From NCBI RefSeq assembly GCF_000720255.1, contig NZ_JOJE01000002.1, positions 62,001 through 126,000 of the forward strand: a stretch of DNA of 64,000 bases, given 5' to 3'. Under the pieces are notes generated by a model. It searched no databases and was not told the origin of the DNA. It worked only from the letters and a program-made list of their open reading frames with translations. The stretch is from Streptomyces griseus subsp. griseus (GTDB lineage Bacteria; Actinomycetota; Actinomycetes; Streptomycetales; Streptomycetaceae). The translations under genes and the position numbers were made by a program. Below are positions 34,095 through 43,745 of the stretch, piece by piece (the first letter of the stretch is position 1; each line of letters starts with the position of its first letter).

Positions 34095-36680
34095 TCAGTC
34101 CAGTACCGGCAGCAGCTCCGGCAGGTGCCCGTCCGACGCGGTCGCGGCGCGCCGGCGCTCCTCCGAGACCTCCCCGTAGAGCGTCGTGCGGGGCCTCGCC
34201 GGTCGGCCCGCCGCCTCCGCCACCGCGATCAGGTCCTGGACGGACTTGTACGAGCCGTAGGACGAGCCCGCCATCCGGGAGATCGTCTCCTCCATGAGGG
34301 TGCCGCCGAGATCGTTCGCGCCGGAGCGCAGCATCTCCGCCGCCCCCTCCGTGCCCAGCTTCACCCAGCTGGTCTGGATGTTGGGGATGTACGGGTGCAG
34401 GAGCAGGCGCGCCATCGCCGTCACCGCCCGGTTGTCCCGCATGGTCGGGCCGGGCCGGGAGATGCCCGCCAGGTACACCGGCGCGTTGGTGTGGATGAAG
34501 GGGAGGGTCACGAACTCCGTGAAGCCGCCCGTCCGTTGCTGGATACCAGCGAGGGTCCTGAAATGGCCAAGCCAGTGGCGGGGCTGGTCGACGTGGCCGT
34601 ACATCATCGTCGAGGACGAGCGGATGCCGAGTTCATGAGCCGTGGTGACGACCTCGATCCAGGTCGCCGTCGGCAGCTTGCCCTTGGTCAGGATCCAGCG
34701 GACCTCGTCGTCGAGGATCTCGGCGGCGGTGCCGGGGATGGAGTCCAGGCCCGCCTCCTTCGCCGCCGTCAGCCACTCGCGGATCGACATGCCGGTGCGG
34801 GTGGCGCCGTTGACCACCTCCATCGGGGAGAAGGCGTGGACGTGCATGCCGGGGACGCGGGACTTCACGGCCCGGGCGATGTCGAAGTACGCGGTGCCCG
34901 GGAGGTCGGGGTGGATGCCGCCCTGCATGCAGACCTCCACCGCGCCCACCTCCCACGCCTGCTGGGCACGGTCGGCGACCTGGTCGAGGGAGAGCGTGTA
35001 GGCGTCGGCGTCCGTACGGCGCTGGGCGAAGGCGCAGAAGCGGCAGCCGGTGTAGCAGACGTTGGTGAAGTTGATGTTCCGGGTGACGATGTAGGTGACG
35101 TCGTCGCCGACCGCCGACTTGCGGACCTCGTCGGCCACCGCGCACAGCGCGTCCAGCGCCGGGCCGTCCGCGTGCAGCAGCGCCAGCGCCTCCTCGTCCG
35201 TCAGCTTCGTCGGATCGTCGGCCGCCGTGCGCAGCGCCTGGCGTACGTCGGTGTCGATGCGCTCCGGTGCCATGCCGGGGGCGGCCGCCTCACGCAGGGC
35301 GCCCCAGTCGCCGTACACCTCGTCGAAGTCGTCGCGGCGGTCGGACGTACGGCCGTCGGTGTCGATCGTGGTGTGGAGGTCCGTACGGCCGGAGGAGACG
35401 AAGACCTCCTCGGGTTCCTGCCAGGGGTGGCCCTCGACGACCGCGTCCTCGCGGGCCAGGCCGGTCTCCGGGTCGGCGAGGGCCCTGACGTGCGGCAGCA
35501 GCCGCGGGTCCAGCCAGGGTTCGCCGCGCTTGACGAACTCCGGGTACGCGCAGAGCCGTTCCCGCAGCGAGAAACCGGCCGCCTCCGAACGTTCCGCGAG
35601 CTCCTCGATCTGCGGCCACGGGCGCTCGGGGTTGACGTGGTCGATGGTGAGCGGGGAGACCCCGCCCCAGTCGTCGATGCCGGCGTGGATGAGGCGCTCG
35701 TACTCGGAGTCCACGAGGTTGGGCGGGGCCTGGAGGCAGGCGCTCGGGCCCATGATGTGGCGGGCGACGGCCACCGTGGCGACCAGTTCGTCGAGTTCCG
35801 CGTCCGGCATGCCGCGCATGGCGGTGTCCGGCTTGGCGCGGAAGTTCTGGATGATCAGTTCCTGGATGCCGTGGTAGGCACGGGAGACCTTCCGGAGCGC
35901 GAACAGGGAGTCCGCGCGCTCCTCGTAGGTCTCGCCGATGCCGATCAGGATCCCCGAGGTGAAGGGGACGGAGGAGCGGCCGGCGTCCTCCAGGACACGG
36001 AGGCGTACGGCGGGTTCCTTGTCCGGGGAGCCGTAGTGGGGGCCGCCGGGCTCGGACCACAGCCGGGTCGCGGTGGTCTCCAGCATCATGCCCATGGAGG
36101 GGGCGACGGGCTTGAGGCGCTGGAAGTCTGTCCAGCTCATCACGCCCGGGTTGAGGTGCGGCAGCAGGCCCGTCTCCTCCAGGATCCGGATGGAGATGGC
36201 CCGGACGTACGCGATCGTGTCGTCGTAGCCGTGCGCGTCGAGCCACTCGCGCGCCTCCGGCCACCGGTCCTCCGGCTTGTCGCCGAGGGTGATGAGGGCT
36301 TCCTTGCAGCCGAGGGCCGCGCCCTTGCGGGCGATGTCGAGGACCTCGTCCGGGGACATGAACATCCCGTGGCCCTCGCGCCGGAGCTTTCCGGGCACGG
36401 TGACGAAAGTGCAGTAGTGACACTTGTCCCGGCACAACCGGGTCAGGGGGATGAAGACACTCTTCGAGTAGGTGATGACGCCGGGCCGGCCGGCTGCCTC
36501 CAGGCCCGCGTCCCGCACCCGGGCCGCGGAAGCGACGAGGTCCTCGAGGGCCTCGCCGCGTGCCTGGAGCAGCACCGCCGCCTCGGACACGTCCAGGGCG
36601 ACGCCGTCCCGGGCGCGCTTGAGGGCGCGACGCATGGAGTTCTCGGTGGGGCCGGTTCCGGAGGTCGCGGAAGTCGTCAT
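34095..36680 (-). CDS. fbiC: FO synthase FbiC (7,8-didemethyl-8-hydroxy-5-deazariboflavin synthase)
   Basis: An 861-residue fusion of the two radical-SAM enzymes (CofG- and CofH-like) that make FO, the chromophore of coenzyme F420, from tyrosine and a flavin pathway intermediate. Two CxxxCxxC iron-sulfur motifs are visible: CRDKCHYC (Cys83, 87, 90) and CYTGCRFC in the second half. The length matches actinobacterial FbiC. It is monocistronic, with 149 bp to the divergent gene. Its product would supply the F420-type oxidoreductases elsewhere in the window (41.3, 48.3, 52.0 and 56.5 kb are candidates). Confidence 0.96.
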   Translation of the reverse strand: MTTSATSGTGPTENSMRRALKRARDGVALDVSEAAVLLQARGEALEDLVASAARVRDAGLEAAGRPGVITYSKSVFIPLTRLCRDKCHYCTFVTVPGKLRREGHGMFMSPDEVLDIARKGAALGCKEALITLGDKPEDRWPEAREWLDAHGYDDTIAYVRAISIRILEETGLLPHLNPGVMSWTDFQRLKPVAPSMGMMLETTATRLWSEPGGPHYGSPDKEPAVRLRVLEDAGRSSVPFTSGILIGIGETYEERADSLFALRKVSRAYHGIQELIIQNFRAKPDTAMRGMPDAELDELVATVAVARHIMGPSACLQAPPNLVDSEYERLIHAGIDDWGGVSPLTIDHVNPERPWPQIEELAERSEAAGFSLRERLCAYPEFVKRGEPWLDPRLLPHVRALADPETGLAREDAVVEGHPWQEPEEVFVSSGRTDLHTTIDTDGRTSDRRDDFDEVYGDWGALREAAAPGMAPERIDTDVRQALRTAADDPTKLTDEEALALLHADGPALDALCAVADEVRKSAVGDDVTYIVTRNINFTNVCYTGCRFCAFAQRRTDADAYTLSLDQVADRAQQAWEVGAVEVCMQGGIHPDLPGTAYFDIARAVKSRVPGMHVHAFSPMEVVNGATRTGMSIREWLTAAKEAGLDSIPGTAAEILDDEVRWILTKGKLPTATWIEVVTTAHELGIRSSSTMMYGHVDQPRHWLGHFRTLAGIQQRTGGFTEFVTLPFIHTNAPVYLAGISRPGPTMRDNRAVTAMARLLLHPYIPNIQTSWVKLGTEGAAEMLRSGANDLGGTLMEETISRMAGSSYGSYKSVQDLIAVAEAAGRPARPRTTLYGEVSEERRRAATASDGHLPELLPVLD

Positions 36681-36829
36681 CCTTCGAGCATACGATCACG
36701 CGTTCGTGGCGCGGGGCGTGACCAGCGGCGCAGCGGTGCTGCCTGCCGGACGGACTGAGTACGTGTACCCATCTGCCGTGCGCAGCCGCACCGATACGCA
36801 GGGCGCGCCGACCGATCTACGGTCCCCTC

Positions 36830-37528
36830 ATGCCCGAGGAGACGACCACCGCCACCGCGCCCACGCCCGCCCCGACCCGCCCGACCGCCGCGCAGGCCGT
36901 CGGGATCGGCTGCGCGGCGCTGATCGCCGTACCGCTGCTGCTCGTCCTCGGCCTGGTCGTCTGGATCGCCCTGGAGACGAAGGAACCGTCGGACTTTCCC
37001 CGGGTCGCTCCCGAGGAGATGACGAGCCGCGTCCTCGACCGCTCGCAGGAGGCGTACGACGTGCTGGGGTTCACGCGCACCATCAGCCCCGGGGTCGAGA
37101 AGGTGGGCGTCTCCCCGGAGAACACGCTCGACGCGGACTACTGCTACGCGGGCGGGATGAGCGACACGATCGTCCACGGCGTCTACAGCATGAGCCACAG
37201 CTGGGCCCTCGACCACGTGGGCGCCGAGCAGGCGGTCCCCGGCCTGCGCCGGCTGCGCGCGCACCTGGAGGACACCGGCTGGGACATCACCTCGTACCGC
37301 GAGGCCGTGTCCGGCGACTACTGGGACCTGTACGCCTCGCGCTCGGACGGCGAGGAGCGGATGTCCTTCCAGTGGTTCGCGGACCGTGAGTACTTCACCG
37401 GCGGGGCCGCCATGCCCTGCGCCACGGACCCCGGGTGGCAACAGGGCGACGACGAGCCCGCCGGGAACGCGCCGGTGCCGCCCGACTTCGGACCCTCGCT
37501 ACGGGGCGGCACCGCCAAGAAGGGCTAG
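36830..37528 (+). CDS. Membrane-anchored hypothetical protein
   Basis: A 232-residue protein with a Thr/Pro-rich cytoplasmic N-terminus, a single membrane segment (GIGCAALIAVPLLLVLGLVVWIAL, about 25-48) and an exterior domain (CYAGGMSDTIVHGVYSMSHSW, RLRAHLEDTGWDITSYRE, ending in a charged tail). Actinomycetes have many such single-pass proteins without assigned family. The ATG lies 149 bp from the fbiC start, on the opposite strand. No function is proposed. Confidence 0.7.
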   Translation: MPEETTTATAPTPAPTRPTAAQAVGIGCAALIAVPLLLVLGLVVWIALETKEPSDFPRVAPEEMTSRVLDRSQEAYDVLGFTRTISPGVEKVGVSPENTLDADYCYAGGMSDTIVHGVYSMSHSWALDHVGAEQAVPGLRRLRAHLEDTGWDITSYREAVSGDYWDLYASRSDGEERMSFQWFADREYFTGGAAMPCATDPGWQQGDDEPAGNAPVPPDFGPSLRGGTAKKG

Positions 37529-37720
37529 TGCTGTGACCGCGTAGGTTCGCGATCGCTGGAGGCGCGGTGGTCGCGGCTCTTATCGGAAGAACTCGCATCG
37601 GCTGGAATGGATTTCGGTTCCGTCTCTGCATCCACAAGAATCGCACGGAGCGTGTTGGACGCTGCGTAGAAGTCGGCATAGACACGTTGCTACCGCCTCT
37701 TCTTCTCCTGTGAGTGGGCC

Positions 37721-38641
37721 TCAGCTTGGTCGGTCGACGGAGGCCATGAAGTTCAGCATCCTGCGGTTGATCTCCTCCGCGTGGTCAATCTGCGGCCCGT
37801 GGCCCGTGCTGGAGATGATCTCGGCTCGGGCGCCGGGGACCAGTCGCGGCACCCGCTCCGCCTGCCGCTGCGGGTGCACAAGGAGGCTTCGCTTGCCGAG
37901 CACCAGATAGAGCGGAGTCCGGATGCTGGACAGCTCCTCCTCGGACAGAGGAAGCGGCGCCGGGCGGCGTATGCGATAGGCGCGAACCGCCGTTCTGATC
38001 ATCGCGCGCAGTTCCGGCACGACGAGGACCGGCTGTTCCAGCCAGGCCGCCAGCCGCGGGCGGAGCGCTCTGGGCGCGAAGGTCGCGAAGAGGCCGACGA
38101 AGAGCCAGACGAAGAAGCGCAGCCCCACCTTCTCCAGGCCGCCGGGGTCGAGCAAGGTGACCGAGGCGAGGCGACGGGGCCTGCGCTGTGCCTGGTTCAG
38201 GGCAAGCCAGCCACCGTAGGAGGAGCCGACGAGGTGGACGCTGTCGAGCCCGAGTCCCGCGAGCGTCTCATCCAGCCACTGTGCCGCATGTTCGGGCTGG
38301 TGGATCGGTTCGCGCTGCACGCTGCGGCCGGGATCGCCCGGGGTGTCGATCGCGTAGACCGGGCGGTCTGCGCTGAGGGCGGGGGTGTTCGGATACCACA
38401 TGGCGGAGCAGGAGCCCGCCCCATGCACCAGGACGACGGGGGTGCGGGATCCGACAGCCTCGTCCCCCGGGCCATAGCGGTAGACGTGCGTGGTGCCGAA
38501 GGACGTCTCCACGTCCACTTCCGCGTGCGCGGGCGTTCCCAGGGCGTAGACCGCATCGCAGGCCGTGAAGTAGCGCTCCCGCCAGGCGTCGCTCACATAA
38601 CGGCCGACATCGGCGTGAGTTCGGGCAGCGGTCTCAGGCAT
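37721..38641 (-). CDS. Alpha/beta hydrolase
   Basis: A 306-residue soluble hydrolase. The oxyanion segment VVLVHGAGSCSAMW, nucleophile Ser in GSSYGGWLAL, a late LVLGKRSLLV and catalytic His in STGHGPQIDHAEEINRRML are in the standard order. The ATG at 38641 has GGAGG five bases upstream. It is divergent from a TetR gene across a nested palindrome, so expression probably responds to a small-molecule ligand, perhaps its ester substrate. Confidence 0.9.
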   Translation of the reverse strand: MPETAARTHADVGRYVSDAWRERYFTACDAVYALGTPAHAEVDVETSFGTTHVYRYGPGDEAVGSRTPVVLVHGAGSCSAMWYPNTPALSADRPVYAIDTPGDPGRSVQREPIHQPEHAAQWLDETLAGLGLDSVHLVGSSYGGWLALNQAQRRPRRLASVTLLDPGGLEKVGLRFFVWLFVGLFATFAPRALRPRLAAWLEQPVLVVPELRAMIRTAVRAYRIRRPAPLPLSEEELSSIRTPLYLVLGKRSLLVHPQRQAERVPRLVPGARAEIISSTGHGPQIDHAEEINRRMLNFMASVDRPS

Positions 38642-38666
38642 GGCCACCTCCAGCGTCTCGGTTTTG

Positions 38667-38704
38667 TGATACGAACGTACCACGATGTTGGTACAGCTGT
38701 ATCA
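38667..38704. promoter_or_regulatory. Nested 38-bp palindromic operator
   Basis: TGATAC (38667-38672) pairs with GTATCA (38699-38704), and GTACC (38677-38681) pairs with GGTAC (38690-38694); the two intervening 4-base gaps are equal and the centre is 8 bases. It lies 26 bp from the hydrolase start and 52 bp from tetR. The two concentric arms suggest either two dimers or one extended site. Confidence 0.75.
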
Positions 38705-38755
38705 TCATCAGCCCCATGGGAGCCGTAGCAGCGACGACGAGCGGAGAACCGGCCG

Positions 38756-39376
38756 ATGCCCAAGCGCGTGGACCACGCAGAACGGCGCACCGAGATCGCC
38801 GAGGCCCTCCTCCGAGTCGCCCGCCGGCACGGGCTGCATGCCGTCGGGATGCGCGATGTGGCAGCGGAGGCGGGCGTATCGCTGCGGCTGGTGCAGTACT
38901 ACTTCCAGACCAAGGAAAAGTTGCTGCTCTTCGGGCTCGAGCTCCTGGCGGAGAGATTCGGGGAGCGGGTCTCCGCCCGCGTGCGGGCCGCCGGGGACAG
39001 TCCTGGTCCGCGCGTGATGGTCGAGGCGCTGCTGATGGCGGCGCTGCCGACAGACGACGAGAGCCGCACCTTCCACCACCTCTACACGTCATACGCAGTT
39101 CTGTCCGTGAACGACCCGGCGCTCGCAGCCCAGCCCTTCATTAAGCACCCGGATGCCGCCGAAGACGCCTTGACCGAACTCCTCCGGCAGGCGCAAGAGG
39201 CGGGACTGCTTGAGCCCGGTGCGGACGCTCGGTTGGAGGCAGCCGGCCTGCTTGCCATGTCTGCGGGACTCGGCACGAGCATCCTCGTCGGCCAGCGCAG
39301 CCCGGAGTCCGCGACCACAGTCCTGGACCACCATCTGAACCGAATCTTCCGCACTGGCAAGGCGGTCTTGACATGA
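38756..39376 (+). CDS. TetR-family regulator
   Basis: A 206-residue protein. The N-terminal helix-turn-helix is RRTEIAEALLRVARRHG, VGMRDVAAEAGVSLRLVQYYFQTKEKLLLFGLELL; the C-terminal domain resembles TetR_C_6-type ligand domains. It is divergent from the alpha/beta hydrolase with the nested palindrome between, and its stop overlaps the start of a GNAT gene, so it likely controls all three genes. Confidence 0.92.
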   Translation: MPKRVDHAERRTEIAEALLRVARRHGLHAVGMRDVAAEAGVSLRLVQYYFQTKEKLLLFGLELLAERFGERVSARVRAAGDSPGPRVMVEALLMAALPTDDESRTFHHLYTSYAVLSVNDPALAAQPFIKHPDAAEDALTELLRQAQEAGLLEPGADARLEAAGLLAMSAGLGTSILVGQRSPESATTVLDHHLNRIFRTGKAVLT

Positions 39377-39972
39377 CTGATCGGAGTCCAGCAGCCGTCG
39401 AGCTGCGGACCGCCCGGCTGTTGCTGAGACGCCCAACCACAGCCGATGTCGACGCGATCTTCGCCATCCACCGCGATCCTCAGACGTGTACCCACAACCC
39501 GTCCGATGCGCTCGCCCGGTTCGAGGAGGCAGAAGCTCTCTACCAGCGTTGGGACGACCAGTGGCAGCAGCACGGATACGGGTACTGGGTTGTCCGGCAC
39601 CACGGCTCCGCCCAGCAGCTCGGATTCTGCGGAATCAAGCCCATGGCACTGCACGGGGCCCCGGTCCTGAATCTTTTCTACCGTTTCGCCCCCTCAGCCT
39701 GGGGCCAGGGCTTCGCCGGTGAAGCCGCAGCCGCCGTTGCCGGCTGGGCATCCCATCACCTGCCCGACCTCCCGCTGATCGCCCGCGTTCGACCAGCCAA
39801 CGTCGCTTCTCAGCGCGTGGCGATCCGCGCCGGGCTCAGCCGAGCACAGCATCTCGACACCGAGGGATACGACGGCTTCGACTGGATCTACATTGCCCAA
39901 CAAGCGAACAGGGCCACAAACGGGCGCGATCACACACCAGGACCTAAAGATCCAGAGAAGCTCCCGAGTTGA
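39373..39972 (+). CDS. GNAT N-acetyltransferase, RimJ/RimL-like
   Basis: A 199-residue acetyltransferase beginning with the family motif LRTARLLLRRPTTADVDAIF. FYRFAPSAWGQGFAGEAAAAVAGWA is the acetyl-CoA binding motif A (Gln/Gly-x-G-x-A), and ANVASQRVAIRAGL the late helix. The ATG overlaps the tetR stop (ATGA). Being cotranscribed with the regulator suggests it modifies the compound or product sensed there. Confidence 0.88.
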   Translation: MTDRSPAAVELRTARLLLRRPTTADVDAIFAIHRDPQTCTHNPSDALARFEEAEALYQRWDDQWQQHGYGYWVVRHHGSAQQLGFCGIKPMALHGAPVLNLFYRFAPSAWGQGFAGEAAAAVAGWASHHLPDLPLIARVRPANVASQRVAIRAGLSRAQHLDTEGYDGFDWIYIAQQANRATNGRDHTPGPKDPEKLPS

Positions 39973-40115
39973 TGGGCTGCCCACATACCCCCCGTGGAGC
40001 CGATCTCACTGCCAAGGCGTAGCCGGCACGGAAGCGCGGCCACAACTCTCAGTTGGCCCCTCTGAGTGTCACAGTTGACCACGTCCCGTGCCCTCAGCAA
40101 GAAGGAGTGTGCCTG

Positions 40116-40832
40116 GTGAACTCGAGCGTGCAACCGGACGGAACCGCAGGAAAGCGGCCGGATCGAGTAGCCGCCGTACGCCGCCGGCTCGCCAAGCACG
40201 GGCCGCCGCGGAAGCCCGACGGCGGTCCGGACTTCGCCACCGTCACGCTGCCGGAGCGCGACTGTGATCAGGTACGTGATCTCTTGGTGAAAGAGCGAGT
40301 CGGCACGGTCGTCGAAATCGGGCTCGCCTATGCCAGCTCGGCGCTGGCGATCAGCGAGGCGCTGCTGCGCACTGGTTCCCGGAATCCGCGGCATGTGGTG
40401 ATCGACCCATTCCAGTACACGGCGTACGACGGTGTCGGGTGGGAGCTGCTGCGCAGCGCCGGCCTGGACGACATCGCCGAGCTGGTGACCGAACCATCGC
40501 AGCGCTTCCTTGCCCGGTTGGCCGACGCGGGCTTCTCCGCGGACGCGGCGTTCGTCGACGGCAGTCACCACTTCCATAACGTGTTCGTCGACCTCCACTT
40601 CCTGGGCGAGATCGTCCGACCTGGCGGCATCGTGCTGCTCGACGATGTCTGGTGGCCATCGGTCAGCGCTGCCGTGGCGTACTTCGAGACCAATCTGGGG
40701 TGGCGTCCGATACCGGGCGCTCCGGCCGACGGGACGACCGACCCGGCCGGCAGTCGGCCGCGGACCGGCGCCTACCGGCTGCCCGACCCGCGCCCGACGC
40801 CGGACTTCAAAGAGTTCCGACCGTTCTGCTGA
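40116..40832 (+). CDS. Class I SAM methyltransferase (Methyltransf_24-like)
   Basis: A 238-residue protein. VGTVVEIGLAYASSALAISEAL is motif I in a variant without the usual G-x-G-x-G end, VVIDPFQYTAYDG marks strand 2, DAAFVDGSHHFHNVFVDLHFL is the metal- and substrate-side D-G-x-H motif typical of O-methyltransferases of this group, and PGGIVLLDDVWWP follows. GTG at 40116 has AAGGAG eight bases upstream. The isolated position gives no pathway. Confidence 0.82.
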   Translation: MNSSVQPDGTAGKRPDRVAAVRRRLAKHGPPRKPDGGPDFATVTLPERDCDQVRDLLVKERVGTVVEIGLAYASSALAISEALLRTGSRNPRHVVIDPFQYTAYDGVGWELLRSAGLDDIAELVTEPSQRFLARLADAGFSADAAFVDGSHHFHNVFVDLHFLGEIVRPGGIVLLDDVWWPSVSAAVAYFETNLGWRPIPGAPADGTTDPAGSRPRTGAYRLPDPRPTPDFKEFRPFC

Positions 40833-41058
40833 GCCGGATGGGACCCGCGAGGCCCACCCGACTTGGGCGGCCGCGCGTCACTCGCAGCGATGGCACCGCG
40901 TTGAGCTTGGTCGGGGGCGCATCGTGGTGCGGGCAGGCACTGTTTGATCAAAGTGCTACAGAGGGCGGCGAGGCTCTGTGCCCGGCTGTCCCGACACCGG
41001 CTTTGCCGGGACGGTCGTGCGCTCGAAAGCTGGGGTAGTGCTCCAACGTCCACAAGGG

Positions 41059-41285
41059 TTACGGGGTGTCGGCGAGTTCTTCAATCTGGTGGGCGAGGTG
41101 TGAGTCGGGGTGGAAGACCTGGAAGCCCCACTCCTCGACTTCGTCGACCTGGACCGGGAAGCGGCCGGTCTTGCTCGGATTGGACATGACGCAGACGACG
41201 ACCTCGTCGAACAGGAGGGCGGCGCGGCGGAGAACGTCCCGGTGCCCTTGAGTGACCGGGTCGAAGGATCCGGCTAGAGGTAGGG
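41059..41285 (-). pseudogene. CoaD-like nucleotidyltransferase gene fragment
   Basis: Right after the LLM stop, another frame encodes [20 protein letters not shown] and [19 protein letters not shown]. These match the N-terminal G-S-F-D-P-x-T-x-G-H motif and next strand of phosphopantetheine adenylyltransferases. After about 45 residues the similarity stops and the frame ends at 41059 with an unrelated tail ([21 protein letters not shown]). No start codon lies before the motif, which is fused to the end of the LLM gene, so it cannot be a complete gene. Confidence 0.6.
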
Positions 41286-42119
41286 CGCGTAGGCGTCCAG
41301 CACCTTCAGCACCTCCTCCTCCCCCGCCGGCGGCAGCTGCACCACGGTCTCCTCGATGCCCAGCTCGGCGTAGTACGCGAGCTTGCCCGGGGACGGGTGG
41401 ACGGCGTAGGGGACGACCTGGAGGGCGGACGGGTCGCGGCCCGCGTCGGCCCAGGCGGCGCGCAGCTGCGGCAGGGACTCCGACAGGCCCCGCCCGCCGA
41501 TCGGCAGCCAGCCGTCGGCGTACTCGCTGATGTGGGCGAACAGCTTGGGTCCGGCGGCGCCGCCGATGAGGGTGCGCGGTCCGGCGACGGGCCCGCGCGG
41601 CTTCTGTACGGGCTTGGGGTGGGCCTCGCTGGCCCGTACGCTCCCGAACTCGCCGTCGTAGGCGGTGGGTTCTTCGCTCCACAGGGCCCGCATGAGCGCC
41701 ATCCGGTCCCGGACCAGCTCGCGGCGCGTGCGCCACTCCACGCCGTGGTCGGCGGCCTCCTCGACGTTCCAGCCGAAGCCGAGGCCGAGGGTGAGGCGGC
41801 CTCCGGAGAGGTGGTCGACGGTCGCGATCTGCTTGGCGAGGTCGATCGGGTCGTGCTGGGCGACGAGCGTGATGCCGGTGCCGAGACCGAGCCTGTCGGT
41901 TACCGCGGCGGCCTGCCCGAGGGCGACGAAGGGGTCGAGCGTACGGCCGTACTCGCGCGGCAGCTCGCCGCCCGCCGGGTACGGGGTGATCCGCTCGACC
42001 GGGATGTGGGTGTGCTCGGGCAGGTAGAGCCCGGCGAACCCCCGCTGCTCCAGCTCACGGGCGAGGCGGGTCGGGGTGATGGTCTCGTCGGTGAGGAAGA
42101 TGGTCACGGAGATACGCAT
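41274..42119 (-). CDS. LLM-class, probably F420-dependent oxidoreductase
   Basis: A 281-residue luciferase-like barrel protein. [81 protein letters not shown] and [14 protein letters not shown] fit the F420-dependent TIGR03619-like group rather than FMN luciferases. The substrate is unknown. The ATG is used. A TetR-type palindrome lies 35-52 bp upstream. Its stop overlaps the CoaD-like fragment. Confidence 0.85.
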   Translation of the reverse strand: MRISVTIFLTDETITPTRLARELEQRGFAGLYLPEHTHIPVERITPYPAGGELPREYGRTLDPFVALGQAAAVTDRLGLGTGITLVAQHDPIDLAKQIATVDHLSGGRLTLGLGFGWNVEEAADHGVEWRTRRELVRDRMALMRALWSEEPTAYDGEFGSVRASEAHPKPVQKPRGPVAGPRTLIGGAAGPKLFAHISEYADGWLPIGGRGLSESLPQLRAAWADAGRDPSALQVVPYAVHPSPGKLAYYAELGIEETVVQLPPAGEEEVLKVLDAYAPYL

Positions 42120-42153
42120 GCGTCATCTGTACCGGGCCCGGGGCCGTATGTCC

Positions 42154-42171
42154 ATACCGACCAGTCGGCAT
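42154..42171. promoter_or_regulatory. TetR-type palindrome upstream of the LLM gene
   Basis: CCGAC (42157-42161) and GTCGG (42164-42168) flank CA, and the outer bases AT (42154-42155) and AT (42170-42171) also pair, giving eight of nine pairs. Sites of the form ACCGACnnGTCGGT are common TetR-family operators. No TetR gene is adjacent. Confidence 0.5.
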
Positions 42172-42266
42172 CACGATGGTCGGCGGGAGGTGCGCGTCGG
42201 TCGTGACCGGTGCGGGCGCCACGCGGCCTGAGGGACCAGGGTGCGCGGCGCCCTGCGCGTCCTCCG

Positions 42267-42551
42267 CTACAGGGACGCCACGACCTGGCCGGACATGACC
42301 TGGGGAGGGTTGGGGAGCAGCTCAGCGAGGTTGTCCCGCACGAAGTCGGCGGCCCTCCTGATCGACTCCTCGGCGCCCGCCTCGCTCTCGAAGACGCTGG
42401 TCGAGACCATGACTCCGTTCCCGGCGTCGACCCAGTAGTAGGCCACGAGACCGGGGACCTCACGGATGAGCGGCACGAACCCGTCGTTCACGCGCCGCCC
42501 CGCCTCGGCCGGATCGGTCACTCCCTCGTATCGCCTGACGGCTACGTACAC
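42267..42551 (-). CDS. Small ABM-like (antibiotic biosynthesis monooxygenase fold) protein
   Basis: A 94-residue protein: VYVAVRRYEGVTDPAEAGRR, FVPLIREVPGLVAYYWVDAG, MVSTSVFESEAGAEESIRRAADFVRDNLAEL. The alternating strand/helix order and W/F positions fit the dimeric ferredoxin-like ABM fold; catalytic activity is not implied. GTG at 42551 has AGGAG seven bases upstream and matches the conserved family N-terminus; upstream frame extension to 42695 lacks similarity. Confidence 0.78.
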   Translation of the reverse strand: MYVAVRRYEGVTDPAEAGRRVNDGFVPLIREVPGLVAYYWVDAGNGVMVSTSVFESEAGAEESIRRAADFVRDNLAELLPNPPQVMSGQVVASL

Positions 42552-42672
42552 GGCTGGTCTCCTCACGATTCCGGGCATCTGCTGCGGAGACGCCTTACCC
42601 GTGCGGCGTCTGCGCCGCTCGCGAGTCGTACGGCGATCACTGGAAGGGACCAGCGGATGACTCCCCGCCAGC

Positions 42673-42987
42673 TCAGTCCACAGCCCGTGGATCACGGAGC
42701 GGGGCTTTCCGCACGTGCCGCCTGTCTCCGGTGCGAGCGTCCTCGAGTGCTGTCATGGCCTCGGGCGAGTTCCTGATCATGACCCGGTGCCGGTAAGCCC
42801 GTACCACTGCGGCCGCCGCCTCGAAGTCGTTGGCCGAGGATGCCCCTATGGCCGTCGCCAGCTCCTCCTCGAAGCGCTCCCGGTCACCCGGGAAGCCGTA
42901 GCGGCTGAGCGCGCCGCGCAGGTCGTCCACGGTTCGGATCTCCGGGAGGGGCATCGTGCCCCAGCCGTGCTCGGGCTGTGCGCTCAT
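42673..42987 (-). CDS. Small hypothetical protein (DUF6247-like)
   Basis: A 104-residue soluble protein: PLPEIRTVDDLRGALSRYGFPGDRERFEEELATAIGAS, then a helical segment with RHRVMIR. The N-terminal half resembles DUF6247 proteins of Streptomyces, which are small, antitoxin-like in size and uncharacterised. The ATG at 42987 is preferred to 43011. The similarity call is tentative. Confidence 0.55.
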   Translation of the reverse strand: MSAQPEHGWGTMPLPEIRTVDDLRGALSRYGFPGDRERFEEELATAIGASSANDFEAAAAVVRAYRHRVMIRNSPEAMTALEDARTGDRRHVRKAPLRDPRAVD

Positions 42988-43195
42988 GGTCCGCTCCTGG
43001 TGAAAGGGCATGGCTCCGTCTCCCAGTATGGCGCTGCCCGGTCGCTACGAGCAGCGGACAGTCACCACGCCGGCCAGCGCCGACCCACGCACGCCGTCCT
43101 CACCACCACCCCCGCCACCTTCAACGCCCTGCTCCACACATCGAAGTCTCCCGCGTGACGTACCGTCGGTCGTGTTGCCGGTCGGAGGGGGAGTC

Positions 43196-43720
43196 GTGAC
43201 GCAGCATCTGGGGCCATTGGAGCTGGTCGGGGAGCAGTGGGTGATCGGGGATGCGACGCGGGCTGACGGTCTGTGCGTCGTGCTCACGCCGGAGGGGCTG
43301 GAGCATCGGCGGAACGGGGAGACGGCACCGCTGCTCGCCCTGGAGTGGTCGCAGTTCCTGGAGTTGAAGGTGCGGGCCGCTTACCGGAAGTGGCAGGCCT
43401 CGCCCGCCGCCGGCATCATCGCGGCCGCCGAGCCCCGTGCAGACATGGGGCGCGACGGCTGCTCCCTGCACGGCATCCTGCGCCACCCGTACGAGCTGTG
43501 GTCCGTGCGGTACACGCATCACGAGCGCCGTTACACCGGCGGCCACGTCATCGTGCTGAAGGCGCTGTTCGCCCAGCTCACCGAGGCGAGGCAGCTGCAC
43601 CGCCTCGGTGATCCCGAATGGCTCGGCTCGGCGGTCGCCAAGCTGTCGCCGTTCTCCTCGTGGTTCGAGCCCAAGGGCAACCGTCTGGTGAAGGAGACCC
43701 TGCAGGGGCTCGGCGTCTGA
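43196..43720 (+). CDS. Hypothetical cytoplasmic protein
   Basis: A 174-residue protein (HLGPLELVGEQWVIGDATRADGLCVVLTPEGLEHRR, LEWSQFLELKVRAAYRKWQ, HPYELWSVRYTHHERRYTGGHVIVLKALFAQL). It has a PH-like alternation of strands with one late helix, but I recognise no named family. GTG at 43196 has GGAGGGGG upstream. It converges on ugd with 25 bp between stops. Confidence 0.72.
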   Translation: MTQHLGPLELVGEQWVIGDATRADGLCVVLTPEGLEHRRNGETAPLLALEWSQFLELKVRAAYRKWQASPAAGIIAAAEPRADMGRDGCSLHGILRHPYELWSVRYTHHERRYTGGHVIVLKALFAQLTEARQLHRLGDPEWLGSAVAKLSPFSSWFEPKGNRLVKETLQGLGV

Positions 43721-43745
43721 CCTTCGTCCCTGCCCGTCGCGGAGG

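Noticed and set aside
33795..36758. 987-codon frame antisense to fbiC
   Set aside because: Shadow; fbiC is unambiguous from its two iron-sulfur motifs.
37529..37720. Possible insertion-sequence remnant between a membrane-protein gene and the hydrolase gene
   Set aside because: The stretch is short and lower in GC, but I found no terminal inverted repeats or transposase motif.
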